Of a stretch of DNA of 64,000 nucleotides, positions 1 through 10,648 are shown one piece after another. Location of the stretch: positions 310,001 to 374,000 of the forward strand of contig NZ_PDNZ01000001.1 of NCBI RefSeq assembly GCF_003182595.1, written 5' to 3'. The translations under genes and the position numbers were made by a program. Source of the DNA: Prosthecochloris marina. GTDB taxonomy: Bacteria > Bacteroidota > Chlorobiia > Chlorobiales > Chlorobiaceae. The notes under the pieces are model-generated. The model had not been told where the DNA came from. It was given only the letters and a program-made list of their open reading frames with translations, and did not search any database. The number at the start of each line of letters is the position of its first letter. The stretch's first letter is position 1.

Positions 1-1093
1 TACCGACAGTATTTTCGACCCCCTTGCAAGGGTTGTTGTGCAAAACGATAGCAATACGTTTTTCTTTGTTCGATTTCCGACGTAACGCAGCCCACCTCCT
101 GACACGACGCGCAACCATGTCAATTCGCTCCATGATCGGGACAGAGGTTACGAGCGCCGCCGGTTCACCTGATTTACGAATGGACCCGGACACCATGATC
201 GGGTCGATGACACCGAACATTTCCGGCTGAACAAGAGAATGCGTCAGGCTCATGGCGCTCAGGCCCACCGGATCCTCCAGCCACGCTTCAGGGGAGAGTG
301 TATAATGACGCAGAAGCTGTACGACGGGAACGTTTATCTCCCGCAACAGGGAACGTTCTTCGATGGAAGCGAACAACCTCCCCATCAGGAAATTCAGAAT
401 AACATCGGGCCGTATATCCGGTTCGCTGAAATACCGGTACCATGGATACCTGGTCTCCGGCTCTCTCCTTGTTTCGGAAATTGTGTCGCTGAGCACGCAA
501 AGCGCGAGAACTCCTCGCCCCTCGAGCCCTGCAATGAGTGCATCGATATCGGCACAACTGCCTTCGGCAACATGGCTGTAATGCATGATGATGGCGGCAA
601 CCGGAAAGTTCTCATCCCATGATCTCCGGCTCTGCAGCCACTCCTTGTAGTCCTTTACCTCATAAAAAACACGTGGAGCATCCGGATGATATATCCCGTG
701 AGACACGACGGGTCGGCATGGGTCATGATCGATACCCGTTATCCGTTTCAGCCCATTGAGAAAATTCTCTTTCGACAGAACAGCAAAGTACTCACGGATT
801 TCTCCCAGTTCGGGATCGGTGAACGTGGAAAAATCTTTCGGCAACCGTGGATTCAGCCCGACCCTCACCTTGACGGAACTCACAATACCGTACAAATCCT
901 CAAAACCGGGCATATCCCCCGATATATCGGTCACGATGATATCGATTTCTCCGTTCCGGATGCGCATACACAACTCATCCTGTGATCCGTACCCGAAAAC
1001 CGTAAGCGTAACTCCATGCCGCTTTAAAGGGTCGGCAAGCCGATACCAGATAGCCGAGCTGTGAACGTTGTTGAAAAATGCTATCGTTGTCAT
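1..1093 (-). CDS. cobN: CobN-type chelatase large subunit, second copy (5' part only, runs off the window)
   Basis: The frame starts with ATG at 1093 (MTTIAFFNNVHSS) and stays open to base 1, so about 364 N-terminal residues are visible. The visible part has the layout of the N-terminal half of CobN/BchH-type chelatases, with segments such as VSHGIYHPDAPRVF, NFPVAAIMHYSH and VVQLLRHYTLSP that parallel GIYHPDFPAFDD and TVGVWFYQSYF in the complete CobN at 5847-9623. The family inserts a divalent metal into a tetrapyrrole with an I/D ATPase pair. The ATG lies just after the stop of the ChlI-like gene, so it is last in sight in the operon. It is clearly diverged from the other copy. The catalytic region lies outside the window, so cobalt specificity is inferred from the riboswitch-controlled context. 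Confidence 0.8.
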   Translation of the reverse strand, partial: MTTIAFFNNVHSSAIWYRLADPLKRHGVTLTVFGYGSQDELCMRIRNGEIDIIVTDISGDMPGFEDLYGIVSSVKVRVGLNPRLPKDFSTFTDPELGEIREYFAVLSKENFLNGLKRITGIDHDPCRPVVSHGIYHPDAPRVFYEVKDYKEWLQSRRSWDENFPVAAIIMHYSHVAEGSCADIDALIAGLEGRGVLALCVLSDTISETRREPETRYPWYRYFSEPDIRPDVILNFLMGRLFASIEERSLLREINVPVVQLLRHYTLSPEAWLEDPVGLSAMSLTHSLVQPEMFGVIDPIMVSGSIRKSGEPAALVTSVPIMERIDMVARRVRRWAALRRKSNKEKRIAIVLHNNPCKGVENTVG

Positions 1094-1094
1094 G

Positions 1095-2147
1095 TTACGA
1101 CTCCAGATTACTCGTTTTGTTTTTCAACATCGACCCGACATCCATCACGATATCCTGCAAGGGCTGACGCCGTATGCGGTGTGGCAGAGCAAACATGGCT
1201 GCTTTGTCGATATCATCCCTGCCGACCTCTGTCCTTCCATCGTAAGCTGCAAGGGTTTTGGCGGTTTTCATGATTATGATATCACCTCTGTGACCGTCGA
1301 CCCCGACTTCGAGACAATAGTTTGCAATTGCAAGAAGATTTTCCCGGCTGACACTTACGGAGGGATAAAGCCTTCTGGCCATGTCGATCTTTTCGACAAG
1401 CTTTTCCGACTCGTCAGCCCATCGACGGCAAAATGCTTCCGGATTCTCCTCGAAAAGAAAGCGTCGTTCCATCACCATGACTCTCTCTTCAGCATCGCGG
1501 ATGCCGTCGATCTGCACGCAAAGCCCGAATCGGTCGAGCAGTTGAGGCCGTAGTTCACCCTCTTCGGGATTCATTGTCCCCACGAGCGTGAAACGTGACG
1601 GATGGGCAAAAGAAACTCCCTCACGCTCGATAGTGTTGACCCCCATTGCCGCTGAATCCAGCAGCACATCGACCACATGGTCGTCGAGCAGATTGACTTC
1701 ATCGACATAGAGAATTCCCCTGTGAGCCGAAGCAAGCAAACCGGGTTCAATTCGTTTTTCACCGGCTTTCAGAGCATGCTCGAGATCGAGCGTCCCGACA
1801 ACACGATCCTCGGTCGCTCCGACAGGCAGTTCCACAACCCTGACTTTGTGCTTTTCAACCGACAGGCGCTCCCTCTCTTCAGACAAAACTTCTCCCGAAA
1901 CCTCGAAGCACTCCTTGATGACATCGGAATCTTCATCGGGTGAAAGATTGAAGGGAATACCACCGACAACGTCGATTTCCGGCAGAATATCGGCAAGTGC
2001 ACGCACTGCAGTGGATTTCGCCGTTCCCTTTTCTCCGCGGATCAGCACTCCTGAAAGCGTCGGATTGATAATATTGAGTACAAGAGCCAGCTTCATCTGC
2101 TCCTGGCCGACGATTGCTGTAAATGGATAGGTATACTGTTTTTTCAT
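1095..2147 (-). CDS. ChlI/BchI-like AAA+ ATPase subunit of a metal chelatase
   Basis: This 350-residue protein has the family's usual length. Walker A is GEKGTAKST (residues 38-46), Walker B is GILYVDE (144-150), the sensor region is [13 protein letters not shown] (190-202) and the arginine-finger segment is LLDRFGL (203-209). ChlI/BchI proteins form hexamers that power metal insertion by the large subunit. The start overlaps the stop of the ChlD-like gene by 4 nt (ATGA), and the gene is sandwiched between ChlD and a CobN. Established comparative work proposes that ChlI/ChlD-type subunits replace CobS/CobT with CobN in many B12 producers. With a cobalamin riboswitch at the operon head, cobalt chelation is the likelier role than bacteriochlorophyll synthesis, but the sequence alone cannot exclude the latter. 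Confidence 0.88.
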   Translation of the reverse strand: MKKQYTYPFTAIVGQEQMKLALVLNIINPTLSGVLIRGEKGTAKSTAVRALADILPEIDVVGGIPFNLSPDEDSDVIKECFEVSGEVLSEERERLSVEKHKVRVVELPVGATEDRVVGTLDLEHALKAGEKRIEPGLLASAHRGILYVDEVNLLDDHVVDVLLDSAAMGVNTIEREGVSFAHPSRFTLVGTMNPEEGELRPQLLDRFGLCVQIDGIRDAEERVMVMERRFLFEENPEAFCRRWADESEKLVEKIDMARRLYPSVSVSRENLLAIANYCLEVGVDGHRGDIIIMKTAKTLAAYDGRTEVGRDDIDKAAMFALPHRIRRQPLQDIVMDVGSMLKNKTSNLES

Positions 2148-4123
2148 GATGTGGCGTCTTTTACAATGTTTAAAAGTGTATCGGCCTGCAGATCGTCGAT
2201 TTTGAAGTATTCGGCCTGAAGCATCACGGCAAACTTACGGGCGAGACCGAAATTCACCAGACCAGGCTCCTCCGTATCGACCACGAGAAAACGAATACGC
2301 TCTTCAGCTGCGATCTTTTTCGAAAGTTCATAGGCTTCTTCAAGCGGCTTGCGTTCCCCGAGAGCCTTGTTCGCTTTTCCATCGGTCACGAGAATAACCA
2401 TAGGGCGGGCTTCAGGCTCTTTCATGAGATGGTTGTGAGCTATCTCGTACCCTTTCACCAGGCCGGCTGAAAAAGGCGTCCGTCCCCCGACCGGCATCTC
2501 TCTGAGCAGTTTTGCCGCCAGCTCGACCGACGAGGTCACCGGCAGGTTCACCACAGCCTCGTTTTTTCGAAACGAAACCATCGCTAGTTTATCGCGTTTC
2601 TGATAAGCGTCGATCAAAAGTGACATGATGGCCCCTTTCGAAGCCGCCATTCGACCTCTGGCCCCCATCGATCCGCTTGCGTCGACGACGAAAATCAGCA
2701 AATTTCCAAGACGTTTCTCCCTGATTTTTTCCCTGATATCCTGTTCATGCAGGACCACGGCCATCCCGTTGTGATTTTCCCGCTCCCTCTGGAAAGGAGC
2801 TGCCGCACGAAGTGTTGCATCGAGAGCGATGTCGTTGTTTCCGCGCCTCATGGTGCTTTTGGTATAGCGCCCCTGCTTCTGTGAAACCCTGGAACGGGAT
2901 CGTTTACCTGACCCTCTGCGCACAGCCCGATCTTTTGGAGAGCTGATCGAACGGACCTTGAAAGATGAGCCTATATCGAAAACCTGTTCGGAAATCGATG
3001 CATCACCGTGACTCTCTTCGGTTTCGTCCTCCCGGGAATCTGATTGCCGCTCACTTTTTCCCTCGTCTTTCTCACTTTCGTTTTCCGGACTCCTTTCATC
3101 GGAACGCGACTCCTCACCGGTCTCCTGAAACTGTTCCGGCTCCGAAGACGAAGACTGCTCATCCCGCTCTTCGGGGTTCCTGTTTTTTTGACTCTCACTT
3201 TCCGGCTGACTCTCCGGCTCCTCCGGGGGAGGGGGTGGCTGAGCATCCCTTCTGCGATGGGCGAGCGCAAGCGAAGCAACGTCAGTGATATCATCCACTT
3301 CAACGACGATCCTCCCCTTGTAAGCGGCGTTAGCCCTTGCTGCCTGCTCGATCACAAGGTCGGCACGATGTCCTGCAACATTGTTCTCCCTGCAAAGCTC
3401 GGAAATGAACCGCCTCAGATGTTCAGGCATCCTGACTGCCGACAGAAGCTCACGTGCCGCCCGAACCTTCCCGGCAATTCGGTCGTTTTCCTTCCGGTAA
3501 AAGGCAATGAAGCCCTTGCGGTTCTCGTCGAACTGTTCTCTGCGAAGCATCAGCTCCACACGTTCTGCCGCATCGTTTTCGGCAGTAACCTCGACGCAGA
3601 GACCGAAGCGGTCCAGAAGCTGCGGGCGAAGTTCCCCTTCTTCAGGATTCATGGTGCCGACAAGCAGAAAGGATGCCGGATGAGAAAAAGAGATTCCTTC
3701 GCGTTCGACTCGATTCTCGCCGGACGAAGCAGCATCGAGCACGATATCGACGATGTGATCGTCCAGCAGATTGACCTCGTCAACGTAGAGAATACCCTTA
3801 TCCGCTTTTGCAAGAAGACCCGGCTGGAAAACCCTGCACCCTTCTCGCATGGTGCATTGAAAATCGATACCTCCTGCCACCATGTCTTCCGTTGCGTTAA
3901 GCGGCAGTGTAACGACCAAGGAACGATTTTCGCCGCCGGGGGTACCCGATATCTTCTCCTGCAGCAGTTCACCAAGTGCACGTACTGTCGTCGATTTGGC
4001 TGTTCCCTTTTCACCACGCACGACAACGCCACCGACACGGGGATTGACCGCGTTGAGCAGCAGCGCATGCTTGAGATGTTCCTGACCTATGACCGCAGCG
4101 AATGGGTAAAGCAAAGTATGCAT
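2144..4123 (-). CDS. ChlD-like chelatase subunit: AAA+ domain, acidic linker and VWA domain
   Basis: I place the start at ATG 4123 ([14 protein letters not shown]), where homology to the ChlI-like neighbour begins; upstream codons in this frame overlap the TonB gene and look non-coding. The 659-residue protein has an AAA+ domain (about 1-300, Walker [10 protein letters not shown]), a proline stretch followed by a highly acidic Glu/Ser/Asp linker (about 310-400), and a C-terminal von Willebrand A domain with a MIDAS motif DASGSMG and later TDGKANKA. ChlD/BchD subunits bridge the ATPase ring to the large chelatase. The start is 5 nt after the TonB receptor stop and the stop overlaps the ChlI-like start. 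Retention of the P-loop suggests possible nucleotide binding, unlike many degenerate ChlD proteins. Confidence 0.88.
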   Translation of the reverse strand: MHTLLYPFAAVIGQEHLKHALLLNAVNPRVGGVVVRGEKGTAKSTTVRALGELLQEKISGTPGGENRSLVVTLPLNATEDMVAGGIDFQCTMREGCRVFQPGLLAKADKGILYVDEVNLLDDHIVDIVLDAASSGENRVEREGISFSHPASFLLVGTMNPEEGELRPQLLDRFGLCVEVTAENDAAERVELMLRREQFDENRKGFIAFYRKENDRIAGKVRAARELLSAVRMPEHLRRFISELCRENNVAGHRADLVIEQAARANAAYKGRIVVEVDDITDVASLALAHRRRDAQPPPPPEEPESQPESESQKNRNPEERDEQSSSSEPEQFQETGEESRSDERSPENESEKDEGKSERQSDSREDETEESHGDASISEQVFDIGSSFKVRSISSPKDRAVRRGSGKRSRSRVSQKQGRYTKSTMRRGNNDIALDATLRAAAPFQRERENHNGMAVVLHEQDIREKIREKRLGNLLIFVVDASGSMGARGRMAASKGAIMSLLIDAYQKRDKLAMVSFRKNEAVVNLPVTSSVELAAKLLREMPVGGRTPFSAGLVKGYEIAHNHLMKEPEARPMVILVTDGKANKALGERKPLEEAYELSKKIAAEERIRFLVVDTEEPGLVNFGLARKFAVMLQAEYFKIDDLQADTLLNIVKDATS

Positions 4124-4128
4124 AGCGT

Positions 4129-5850
4129 TTAAAAAGTATAGTTCATGCCGACAACAAACTCTCTGGGTGGCGCATCGAAGCCATCGACATAGAGGTAACG
4201 CTCGTCGAGAAGATTGTCTATATCGCAATAAAATGTCAGTTTATCCAAGGAATAGTCGGCTCTTGCATCGACTACCGTATAACCTGGAATCGTCGAAGTG
4301 TTACCGGCATTGGTATACACCTTTCCGGTAAACTTGGCCGTCGTTCTGAATGAAAAACCTGTAAACGGTTGTATAACGACTTCCATCAAAACGGTATGAA
4401 AAGGCTTTGCCGGCAACCAGTAACCTGTCTCTTCATTGAGCGCGTGCAGGTAACTGTAGGATGGGCTCACCTCGACAATGTCCGAGAGTGCCCATGTGAC
4501 CGAAACCTCGGCGCCTTGATAGGTAACCTGCCCGAAATTCTCGTAACGTCCCGTATTGTCGGGTTTGCGCACATAGGTTATTCTATCGGTGATATCGCGA
4601 TGAAACACCGATGCATCGATTGACAGGGAAGAATCGGGCATCACCGAAAAGGACAGCGCATAATTCATCGCCCTTTCCATCTGGAGATCAGGATTTGGCC
4701 TGGTGACGGAAGATTCGTAAAAACGCTGCCTGAAAGTCGGCAGGTTACTCGAACGGCTTGCAGAGAGTTCGAAAGAAAAGCTATCACGGGAATACCCGGC
4801 CTTTACCTCCGGATTCAAGGTATTGGAGAAGTTGGAATAGTAATTGGTGCGGATACCCATGAAAAATGACCAGGGAGTTGCATCTTTGCATAACGTTTTT
4901 GAAAGGAAAAACCAGGCCTGTTCTTCATCGGTGGTCGTGAACCTGTTCCCCGACGCCCGACGCCACTCGTAACCTGCGCCACTTTCGACCCTGCCGAAAA
5001 ACGGAAGCGCAAAAGGTGCTTGTAATGACTGGCCTGCCTTGACGACCTCCAGAGAAGCATACAGATCCTTGTCAGGGTCTTCACTCACCGTCCGTGATGT
5101 GGAATAGTAAGTCCTCCCTGTCATATCTCCGTATCGTTGCCCGAACAACCATGACCAGTCATCGTAATTCTTTCTCGAGTTCGGAGTCCGTTTTTCCGGG
5201 TAACCTCTCAGGCCTTTTTTTTCATCATTGTACTCCCCTGAAAGGAACAGTGAAATATTTTGTGATGCGCGGTAATCAATCCTTGTTCCCAAACGGCGTC
5301 TGGTCTTGTCGCCATTGACGGTAAAACCGTCATAGGACTCATAGCCGCTCGTAAGACTTGCCGAAACGTTGTTTTTCCGCCCCGACAGGTTGAGCGACGC
5401 GTTTTTCTGGCCATTGTCACCCCAATATCCTCCGACCGTACCGCCAAGACGTTGAGCACTCTTTGTGGTGATTACGATAACACCACCTCCGGTATTGTCC
5501 CCATAGGCCGTACCGCCACCACCCTTTATCACTTCGATTTTTTTGATGGTATCGAGAGAAATCATGGACCATTTCACCGAACCGGAAAAGGATGTGGGAT
5601 CATTGATGCTACGACCATCGAGAAACACTTTGACATTGCCCGAACCACGGATGGAGACCGATGTCTCTCCTGCTTTGATTCCCGGAATACGATTGAGGAC
5701 CTCGCTGATTTTCAGGACTTGCATCGCACGTATCTCATCGGCGGTGATCACCAGCTTCTCATCCTTCTGATCCGCCAACAGCAACTGAGGAAGAACAACC
5801 TGCAACCAAACTAAAATCCCTGCGACAAGCAATAGCTGCAACTGCCTCAC
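4129..5850 (-). CDS. TonB-dependent outer-membrane receptor embedded in the chelatase operon
   Basis: This 573-residue protein starts at GTG (5850), overlapping the CobN stop by 4 nt. It begins with a hydrophobic signal peptide (MRQLQLLLVAGILVWL). A plug domain follows: EVLNRIPGIKAG, VSIRGSGNVKVFLDGR, IKKIEVIKGGGGTAYGDNTGGGVIVITT. A beta-barrel then ends in the terminal phenylalanine expected for outer-membrane porin folds (GMNYTF). It is shorter than typical siderophore or B12 receptors (600-700 residues). The substrate is not visible. Its tight translational coupling between a CobN and a ChlD gene, under a cobalamin riboswitch, suggests cobalt, a corrinoid or a metallophore. It is distinct from the BtuB-like receptor at 12800. 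Confidence 0.88.
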   Translation of the reverse strand: MRQLQLLLVAGILVWLQVVLPQLLLADQKDEKLVITADEIRAMQVLKISEVLNRIPGIKAGETSVSIRGSGNVKVFLDGRSINDPTSFSGSVKWSMISLDTIKKIEVIKGGGGTAYGDNTGGGVIVITTKSAQRLGGTVGGYWGDNGQKNASLNLSGRKNNVSASLTSGYESYDGFTVNGDKTRRRLGTRIDYRASQNISLFLSGEYNDEKKGLRGYPEKRTPNSRKNYDDWSWLFGQRYGDMTGRTYYSTSRTVSEDPDKDLYASLEVVKAGQSLQAPFALPFFGRVESGAGYEWRRASGNRFTTTDEEQAWFFLSKTLCKDATPWSFFMGIRTNYYSNFSNTLNPEVKAGYSRDSFSFELSASRSSNLPTFRQRFYESSVTRPNPDLQMERAMNYALSFSVMPDSSLSIDASVFHRDITDRITYVRKPDNTGRYENFGQVTYQGAEVSVTWALSDIVEVSPSYSYLHALNEETGYWLPAKPFHTVLMEVVIQPFTGFSFRTTAKFTGKVYTNAGNTSTIPGYTVVDARADYSLDKLTFYCDIDNLLDERYLYVDGFDAPPREFVVGMNYTF

Positions 5851-8800
5851 TCGTTGATCTCCTCTATCTCTCCTTCGGTTTCAAGATACTCTTCCTGCAG
5901 ACGCTGCTTCATCTCTTCGGAAGCGTTCCACATACCGCGGCCGATCGCCTCGAGCAGCTTGTCGAGAATATTTTGTCGGGCATAGGGATTGACTTCCTGC
6001 ATCCACCGTTTCATCTCCTCATCGAGCACGTACCTGCCGGCAACACGTTCGTACATCCAGTCCTCGACCACTTCCGCAGTCGCATCCCAGCCAAGAATGA
6101 CATCCATCATCTTGGAAATGTCCCCGGCACCTTTGTAGCCATGACGTTTCAACCCATCGAGCCATTTCGGGTTGAGCAGACGGGAGCGGAAAATGTGCTT
6201 GGCCTCTTCGAATGTCGAACGCACCTTGACTCGTTCGGGGTCGGAACTGTCGCCGACAAGCGCGAAAGGCAACGCGCCCCGCTCTTGCTTCGCCGCAGTG
6301 ATCAGTCCACCGTAGTAGTTGTAGTAATCTGTACAGGAAAACATGTCATACTCACGGGAATCTTCGTTTTTGACGGTCGCATCGAGCCTGGAAAGCACTT
6401 TCCTGAAAGTCGCAGGCTTCTGTTTTCCATACGATCTCCGACCATATGCATGGGACGAGTAGCGGACATAGTTATCGGCAAGATCGGCCTGCGTTTCCCA
6501 GTTTTTCGATTCGATCAACTCTTCGACTCCCGCTCCGTAGGTTCCGGGAGGACATCCGAAAACCCTGAATGTCGCCTCGCGCATGGCTTCGTCTTCGTTC
6601 ATTCCGTCTTTGCGGTAACTTTCGGCATCGGAAAGAACGTTTCGCCGCAACATATTGATTTCAGGCGGTTCGTTGAGAGCGGCAACCATCTTGACTGCAT
6701 CGTCTATCCGGTCGACAAGCAGTGGAAAAGCATCACGGAAAAACCCGGAAATCCTGGGAACGATGTCGAGCCTTGGCCATTTGAGCTCACTGGAAGGGAT
6801 GATTTCGAGTCCCTCGACATAACCGCTCCCTTTTTTCCAGACCGGCTTGACGCCCATCAGGTAAAATATCTCTGCAAGGTCATCCCCCCCTGAACGCATG
6901 GTCGCTCCACCGAAAAGAATGACGCCTATGCTCCTCGGATAGTCACCCTTTTCCTCCAGGTAACGCTCGACAAGCGCATCGCCGAGACTCATACCGACCT
7001 TCCATGCTGCCGGTGTGGGAATTTTCTGGGGGTCGATGGAATAAAAATTACGACCGGTAGGCAGGATATCGGCCTGTCCCCGTGTCGGAGCGCCGGAAGG
7101 TCCCGGTTCGACAAATCTTCCGTCAAATCCCTTGAAGGCCGAATCGATTTCGTCACTCACTTTTCTGATCCGTGGTACGAGGTCCGAACAGATATAGCGC
7201 AGGCTTTTCATCACGTCATCGCTCGTCACCTCCGGCATTACCTTGCGGATGGATATGAGACAATCTTCCGCGTAGTCGTGACGAGAGAGCATCCGAACCA
7301 GTTCGAGAGCAGTATCGTGAGCCTCTCGAATCACCTGGCCGCCAGTCTTGGCGGTCACGCCGAAGACCGGACACCCCTTGTTCTCTATCAGTTCATCGAT
7401 ATCATACCCCCGTGCCCGGAGAATCGATTCACGTAACGAAGGAGCCTCACCCTGTTCGAGCCGGGTCATTTGTACAACCAGCTCCACGAGTCTTTCTCCT
7501 TCAGGACAAAGCCCGAGAGTATGCAGGCCATCCGAAATCATCGTGTCGGCGATATCGTCAAGATAACGGTGCAGATGCTCGAGAAACCCGTCGAAGTCAG
7601 CCATTGCCCCTTCCCTGCCGAACCCTGTGTCCTTGTCAAGGTCAGCCTCGACCAGTGCATCCCAGATCATTGGCTTCAGAACTTCGAGCTTTCCCGGATC
7701 ACTGCTGCGCGCAGCAGCATAATCTTTGAGCAGATTGTCAAGCGACGCCATCTCCTCATACAGATCCGCATTGGTGAAAACCGGTGTCAGGTGATCGACG
7801 ATACAGCAGTACGACCGCCGTTTGGCTTGCGTCCCCTCGCTGGGATCGTTAATGATATAGGGGTAAATGTTGGGAAAGTCCATGATAGCCAGATCCGGAA
7901 AACACTCGCCTGAAAGTCCGAGCGCCTTGCCCGGCAACCATTCGAGAGACCCGTGCTTGCCGACATGCATCACCGCATCGACCCTGAAGATTTCACGCAG
8001 CCAGCGATAGTACGCCAGATAATGATGCGGCGGTGGAATATCTGGATCATGAACAAGTTGATCCTGACGCTCGAGCTTACCCCTTGGAGGCTGTATGGTG
8101 ATAAAAACATTGCCGTTTACCGTTCCGGGAAAAAGCAATGAATTGCCGTCAACGAACAGATCGCCGGGCACATTTCCCCAGTTTTCCTCCATTTTCTCTC
8201 TCACATTCACCGGTAAAGCCTCGTGCCATGGCCGGTATTCATCCGGCCCTGCCGTTGCTTCGGTCTTTTCCGCCATTCTGTCAGGGGTTAGCCACCGCTG
8301 GTCACAGGTCATACCCTCGAGCAGTTCCCGAGCGAGATCGTCTCCTTTTTCATACTGCCGGTCGATTTTGTACCCTTCGCTCGCCATCCGTTCGAGCAGC
8401 AGCTTGACGCTCTCGAAGCTGTCGAGACCGACAGCACACCCGATTCGGTCATTACGGGGAGGATAATGATGGAAAATTACGGCGATGCGCTTTTCAGCAT
8501 TGGGCTTGTGACGCAACGCCGCCCACCTGAGCGCGATGGAAACAAGTTTTCGAACCCTTTCCTCGACCGGCATGATCCTGACAAGCTCTGCACCGGTCAA
8601 GGTATCCGTACCGACGTCTTCTCTCGTTGCGAATGGCACGGTAACCAATGCGCCATCGAACTCGGGCTGTGCTGCGGAAAACGAAACCTCCATTGTCCCG
8701 AGCCCCTGCAGGCTCGCTTTCCACTGCTCATAGGGCTGAAATGTCATGAGAGCCTGCAGGAACGGTACGTCCAGCCCGGGCAGAATATCGTCGTAATCCT

Positions 8801-9623
8801 TCGAATTGAGCGTAAGTGAAAAGAGGAGCGGATTGATGAGCACATCGATCCTGCTTCTTCCATTGTGATCCTTGAAAAAGGTGTCCGCAACGTAGTCCGA
8901 TCCCCTGTTGCCCCGTATCGCATCTTTGTAACGCAGATGAAAGACCGCGATAACGTTGGCCCCTTGACGCTCGATCTCTCTGATCAGACAGTCGAATGCG
9001 GCCAGGTCGCCGTCGATGAAATAACTTTGGTAAAACCACACGCCTACGGTTGGCTTCGCGGGATCGACGTGCTTTTCAAGATAACCGTCGATATCGTCGA
9101 ACGCCGGAAAATCAGGATGGTAGATCCCTTCGTGCGGCATTCTTCGGGGAGCCTCGACCAGGATATCGGCAGAAAAGAGGATATTGTGAAGATACCGTAA
9201 CATGTTCCTGAAATTTTCCATCCCTCCGTTCATGAGATAACGGCTGACGGCATCCCCTTTTTCAGTTCCGAACAACTCACTGTGCTCATGTGCCAATTCA
9301 AGAGCTTCTTCATCCCCGCCTGCTGAATGAATGAACAGAAGCGGGGCTTTCCGGCCTTCACTTTTTCGCAGCCGGTAAGCTTCGAGAAAATCGTCGAACG
9401 GAGGAAACGACGTTTTTCCGCCCATGAGCCGAACGATAAGCACGTCCGACTCGACCGCTTGGCGCACAAACTCCGCAGCCTGAGCCGGCGTCGACAATTG
9501 GGAACGAAGACGAGCCTTCACGCTCACCGATCCACCATCGTCGATATAACGGCGCACACCTGCGCTCAAAGACGGAATCTCCGATGGACTGGTACTGAAA
9601 TAACACAAGGTAAAATGCTTCAT
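5847..9623 (-). CDS. cobN: CobN-type cobaltochelatase large subunit (complete copy)
   Basis: The 1258-residue product is full length for CobN (about 1200-1400). The family-defining segment VMHVGKHGSLEWLPGKALGL lies near the middle, followed by conserved stretches such as IINDPSEGTQAKRR, GVILFGGATMRSGGDD and VFGCPPGTYGAGVEEL. CobN inserts Co2+ into hydrogenobyrinic acid a,c-diamide in the late-insertion B12 pathway, using ATPase partners, here presumably the ChlI/ChlD-like proteins downstream. The start overlaps the radical SAM stop and the stop overlaps the TonB start, so the operon is translationally coupled. It is odd that the genome also has CbiK, the early-insertion chelatase, so the true substrate of this enzyme is open. 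Confidence 0.9.
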   Translation of the reverse strand: MKHFTLCYFSTSPSEIPSLSAGVRRYIDDGGSVSVKARLRSQLSTPAQAAEFVRQAVESDVLIVRLMGGKTSFPPFDDFLEAYRLRKSEGRKAPLLFIHSAGGDEEALELAHEHSELFGTEKGDAVSRYLMNGGMENFRNMLRYLHNILFSADILVEAPRRMPHEGIYHPDFPAFDDIDGYLEKHVDPAKPTVGVWFYQSYFIDGDLAAFDCLIREIERQGANVIAVFHLRYKDAIRGNRGSDYVADTFFKDHNGRSRIDVLINPLLFSLTLNSKDYDDILPGLDVPFLQALMTFQPYEQWKASLQGLGTMEVSFSAAQPEFDGALVTVPFATREDVGTDTLTGAELVRIMPVEERVRKLVSIALRWAALRHKPNAEKRIAVIFHHYPPRNDRIGCAVGLDSFESVKLLLERMASEGYKIDRQYEKGDDLARELLEGMTCDQRWLTPDRMAEKTEATAGPDEYRPWHEALPVNVREKMEENWGNVPGDLFVDGNSLLFPGTVNGNVFITIQPPRGKLERQDQLVHDPDIPPPHHYLAYYRWLREIFRVDAVMHVGKHGSLEWLPGKALGLSGECFPDLAIMDFPNIYPYIINDPSEGTQAKRRSYCCIVDHLTPVFTNADLYEEMASLDNLLKDYAAARSSDPGKLEVLKPMIWDALVEADLDKDTGFGREGAMADFDGFLEHLHRYLDDIADTMISDGLHTLGLCPEGERLVELVVQMTRLEQGEAPSLRESILRARGYDIDELIENKGCPVFGVTAKTGGQVIREAHDTALELVRMLSRHDYAEDCLISIRKVMPEVTSDDVMKSLRYICSDLVPRIRKVSDEIDSAFKGFDGRFVEPGPSGAPTRGQADILPTGRNFYSIDPQKIPTPAAWKVGMSLGDALVERYLEEKGDYPRSIGVILFGGATMRSGGDDLAEIFYLMGVKPVWKKGSGYVEGLEIIPSSELKWPRLDIVPRISGFFRDAFPLLVDRIDDAVKMVAALNEPPEINMLRRNVLSDAESYRKDGMNEDEAMREATFRVFGCPPGTYGAGVEELIESKNWETQADLADNYVRYSSHAYGRRSYGKQKPATFRKVLSRLDATVKNEDSREYDMFSCTDYYNYYGGLITAAKQERGALPFALVGDSSDPERVKVRSTFEEAKHIFRSRLLNPKWLDGLKRHGYKGAGDISKMMDVILGWDATAEVVEDWMYERVAGRYVLDEEMKRWMQEVNPYARQNILDKLLEAIGRGMWNASEEMKQRLQEEYLETEGEIEEINE

Positions 9624-10648
9624 ACCGCTATGTCTCCCTGTTGAACACAGTATTGAAAAATCGTACGATACAACTCACAGATCAGTTCTCTGCCGGCATC
9701 TCCGTTGTAGAGGAGGCGTGTAGGACATTCACCGGGACACCTGCCTTCGAGAGGACAATCCGTGCATGCTTCGGAAAAAAGAGTGCTTTCCGACAACGCA
9801 GTATATGCCGACGAAGGGGAATCGACCGTTCCGAGAAACAGGGCCGGATCACCGACAGCCTGAGTGCAGGGATAGAGCTTTCCATCAGGAGTCACGGCAA
9901 GACTCGCACCGGAACATGCGGAGCAGTAGGCGCGACTCGAGCCCTGACGCCATGAACGAAGAACAAGCGCTCTTTCCCGAAATTCCAGCGGCCGTTCGCG
10001 CCGCCGGTTGAACAGGTCGAGTGTTTCGAGTAAACGGAATGTCTCTGCAGCGAGAACCTGCTTTCGAGGCAAATGACATCTTTTTTCAGCTGCAGCACCT
10101 TTCTGCACCAGAAGATCGAGCCCGAAACCACATGCCGATGAAAAAGGATACAGCGCCATCAGAAGCCCTCTGAGTTCCCTGACATTCCGGTCTGCCAGCA
10201 CCGCCGTTACCCTGAACGGGATACGCTCTTCTTCGAGCATTGTCAGCGCACGATAGGTCTCCCGGCTTCCACCGCGTAACACCTCCTGCACGTGCGGCGA
10301 ACCGTCGATGCTGATACCGATTCCTGTTCTGTAACGCTTCAGCTCTCTTGCCGTCTCTCTGTCGAGCAGTACACCATTGGTCTGCAATGCCGTCGTAGCC
10401 GACAAACGTTCACGTTGAATCTGTTCGAGAATCGTAAAGACCTGTTCGGCGGCAAGCAACGGTTCCCCTCCTGTAATCTGTACATGAAAAGCCCGACCTG
10501 ATGCCGCAGCCATATGGAGAGCCTTCATCGCCGTATCGAGATGCATCACCTTCCCTGCATGAGTTTCTCCTTCGTAACAGTAGGCACAGGAAAGGTTGCA
10601 GGCTGTCGTCACCATGAGCATCAGATATGAAGGGGGATTTGCAATCAT
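9620..10648 (-). CDS. Radical SAM/SPASM domain protein
   Basis: The 342-residue protein has the radical SAM signature C-x3-C-x2-C (CNLSCAYC, Cys17, Cys21, Cys24) and the GGEPL motif (60-64). Its C-terminal Cys-rich SPASM/twitch region includes CSACSG, LYPCTQ and CTDCPLEGRCPGECP. SPASM proteins carry auxiliary Fe-S clusters and typically modify peptides or proteins (sulfatase maturases, RiPP maturases, PqqE). It overlaps the TIM-barrel gene upstream and the cobN downstream by 4 nt each. No dedicated substrate is obvious; a 56-codon Cys-containing ORF lies upstream of the TIM-barrel gene (11656-11826). The fold call is secure, the reaction unknown. Confidence 0.9.
   Translation of the reverse strand: MIANPPSYLMLMVTTACNLSCAYCYEGETHAGKVMHLDTAMKALHMAAASGRAFHVQITGGEPLLAAEQVFTILEQIQRERLSATTALQTNGVLLDRETARELKRYRTGIGISIDGSPHVQEVLRGGSRETYRALTMLEEERIPFRVTAVLADRNVRELRGLLMALYPFSSACGFGLDLLVQKGAAAEKRCHLPRKQVLAAETFRLLETLDLFNRRRERPLEFRERALVLRSWRQGSSRAYCSACSGASLAVTPDGKLYPCTQAVGDPALFLGTVDSPSSAYTALSESTLFSEACTDCPLEGRCPGECPTRLLYNGDAGRELICELYRTIFQYCVQQGDIAV

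Noticed and set aside
3044..4132. Long plus-strand ORF (362 codons) opposite the ChlD-like gene
   Set aside because: It is the antisense shadow of a gene with clear AAA+ and VWA motifs; its translation has no recognisable domain.
5973..6893. 306-codon plus-strand ORF opposite cobN
   Set aside because: It is antisense to a well-supported CobN catalytic region and shows no family features.
1095..9623. Reading the CobN/ChlD/ChlI genes as BchHDI of bacteriochlorophyll synthesis
   Set aside because: The cobalamin riboswitch, the TonB receptor and CobN-type sequence blocks favour corrinoid/cobalt function, although a BchI/BchD-like origin of the ATPases is accepted.
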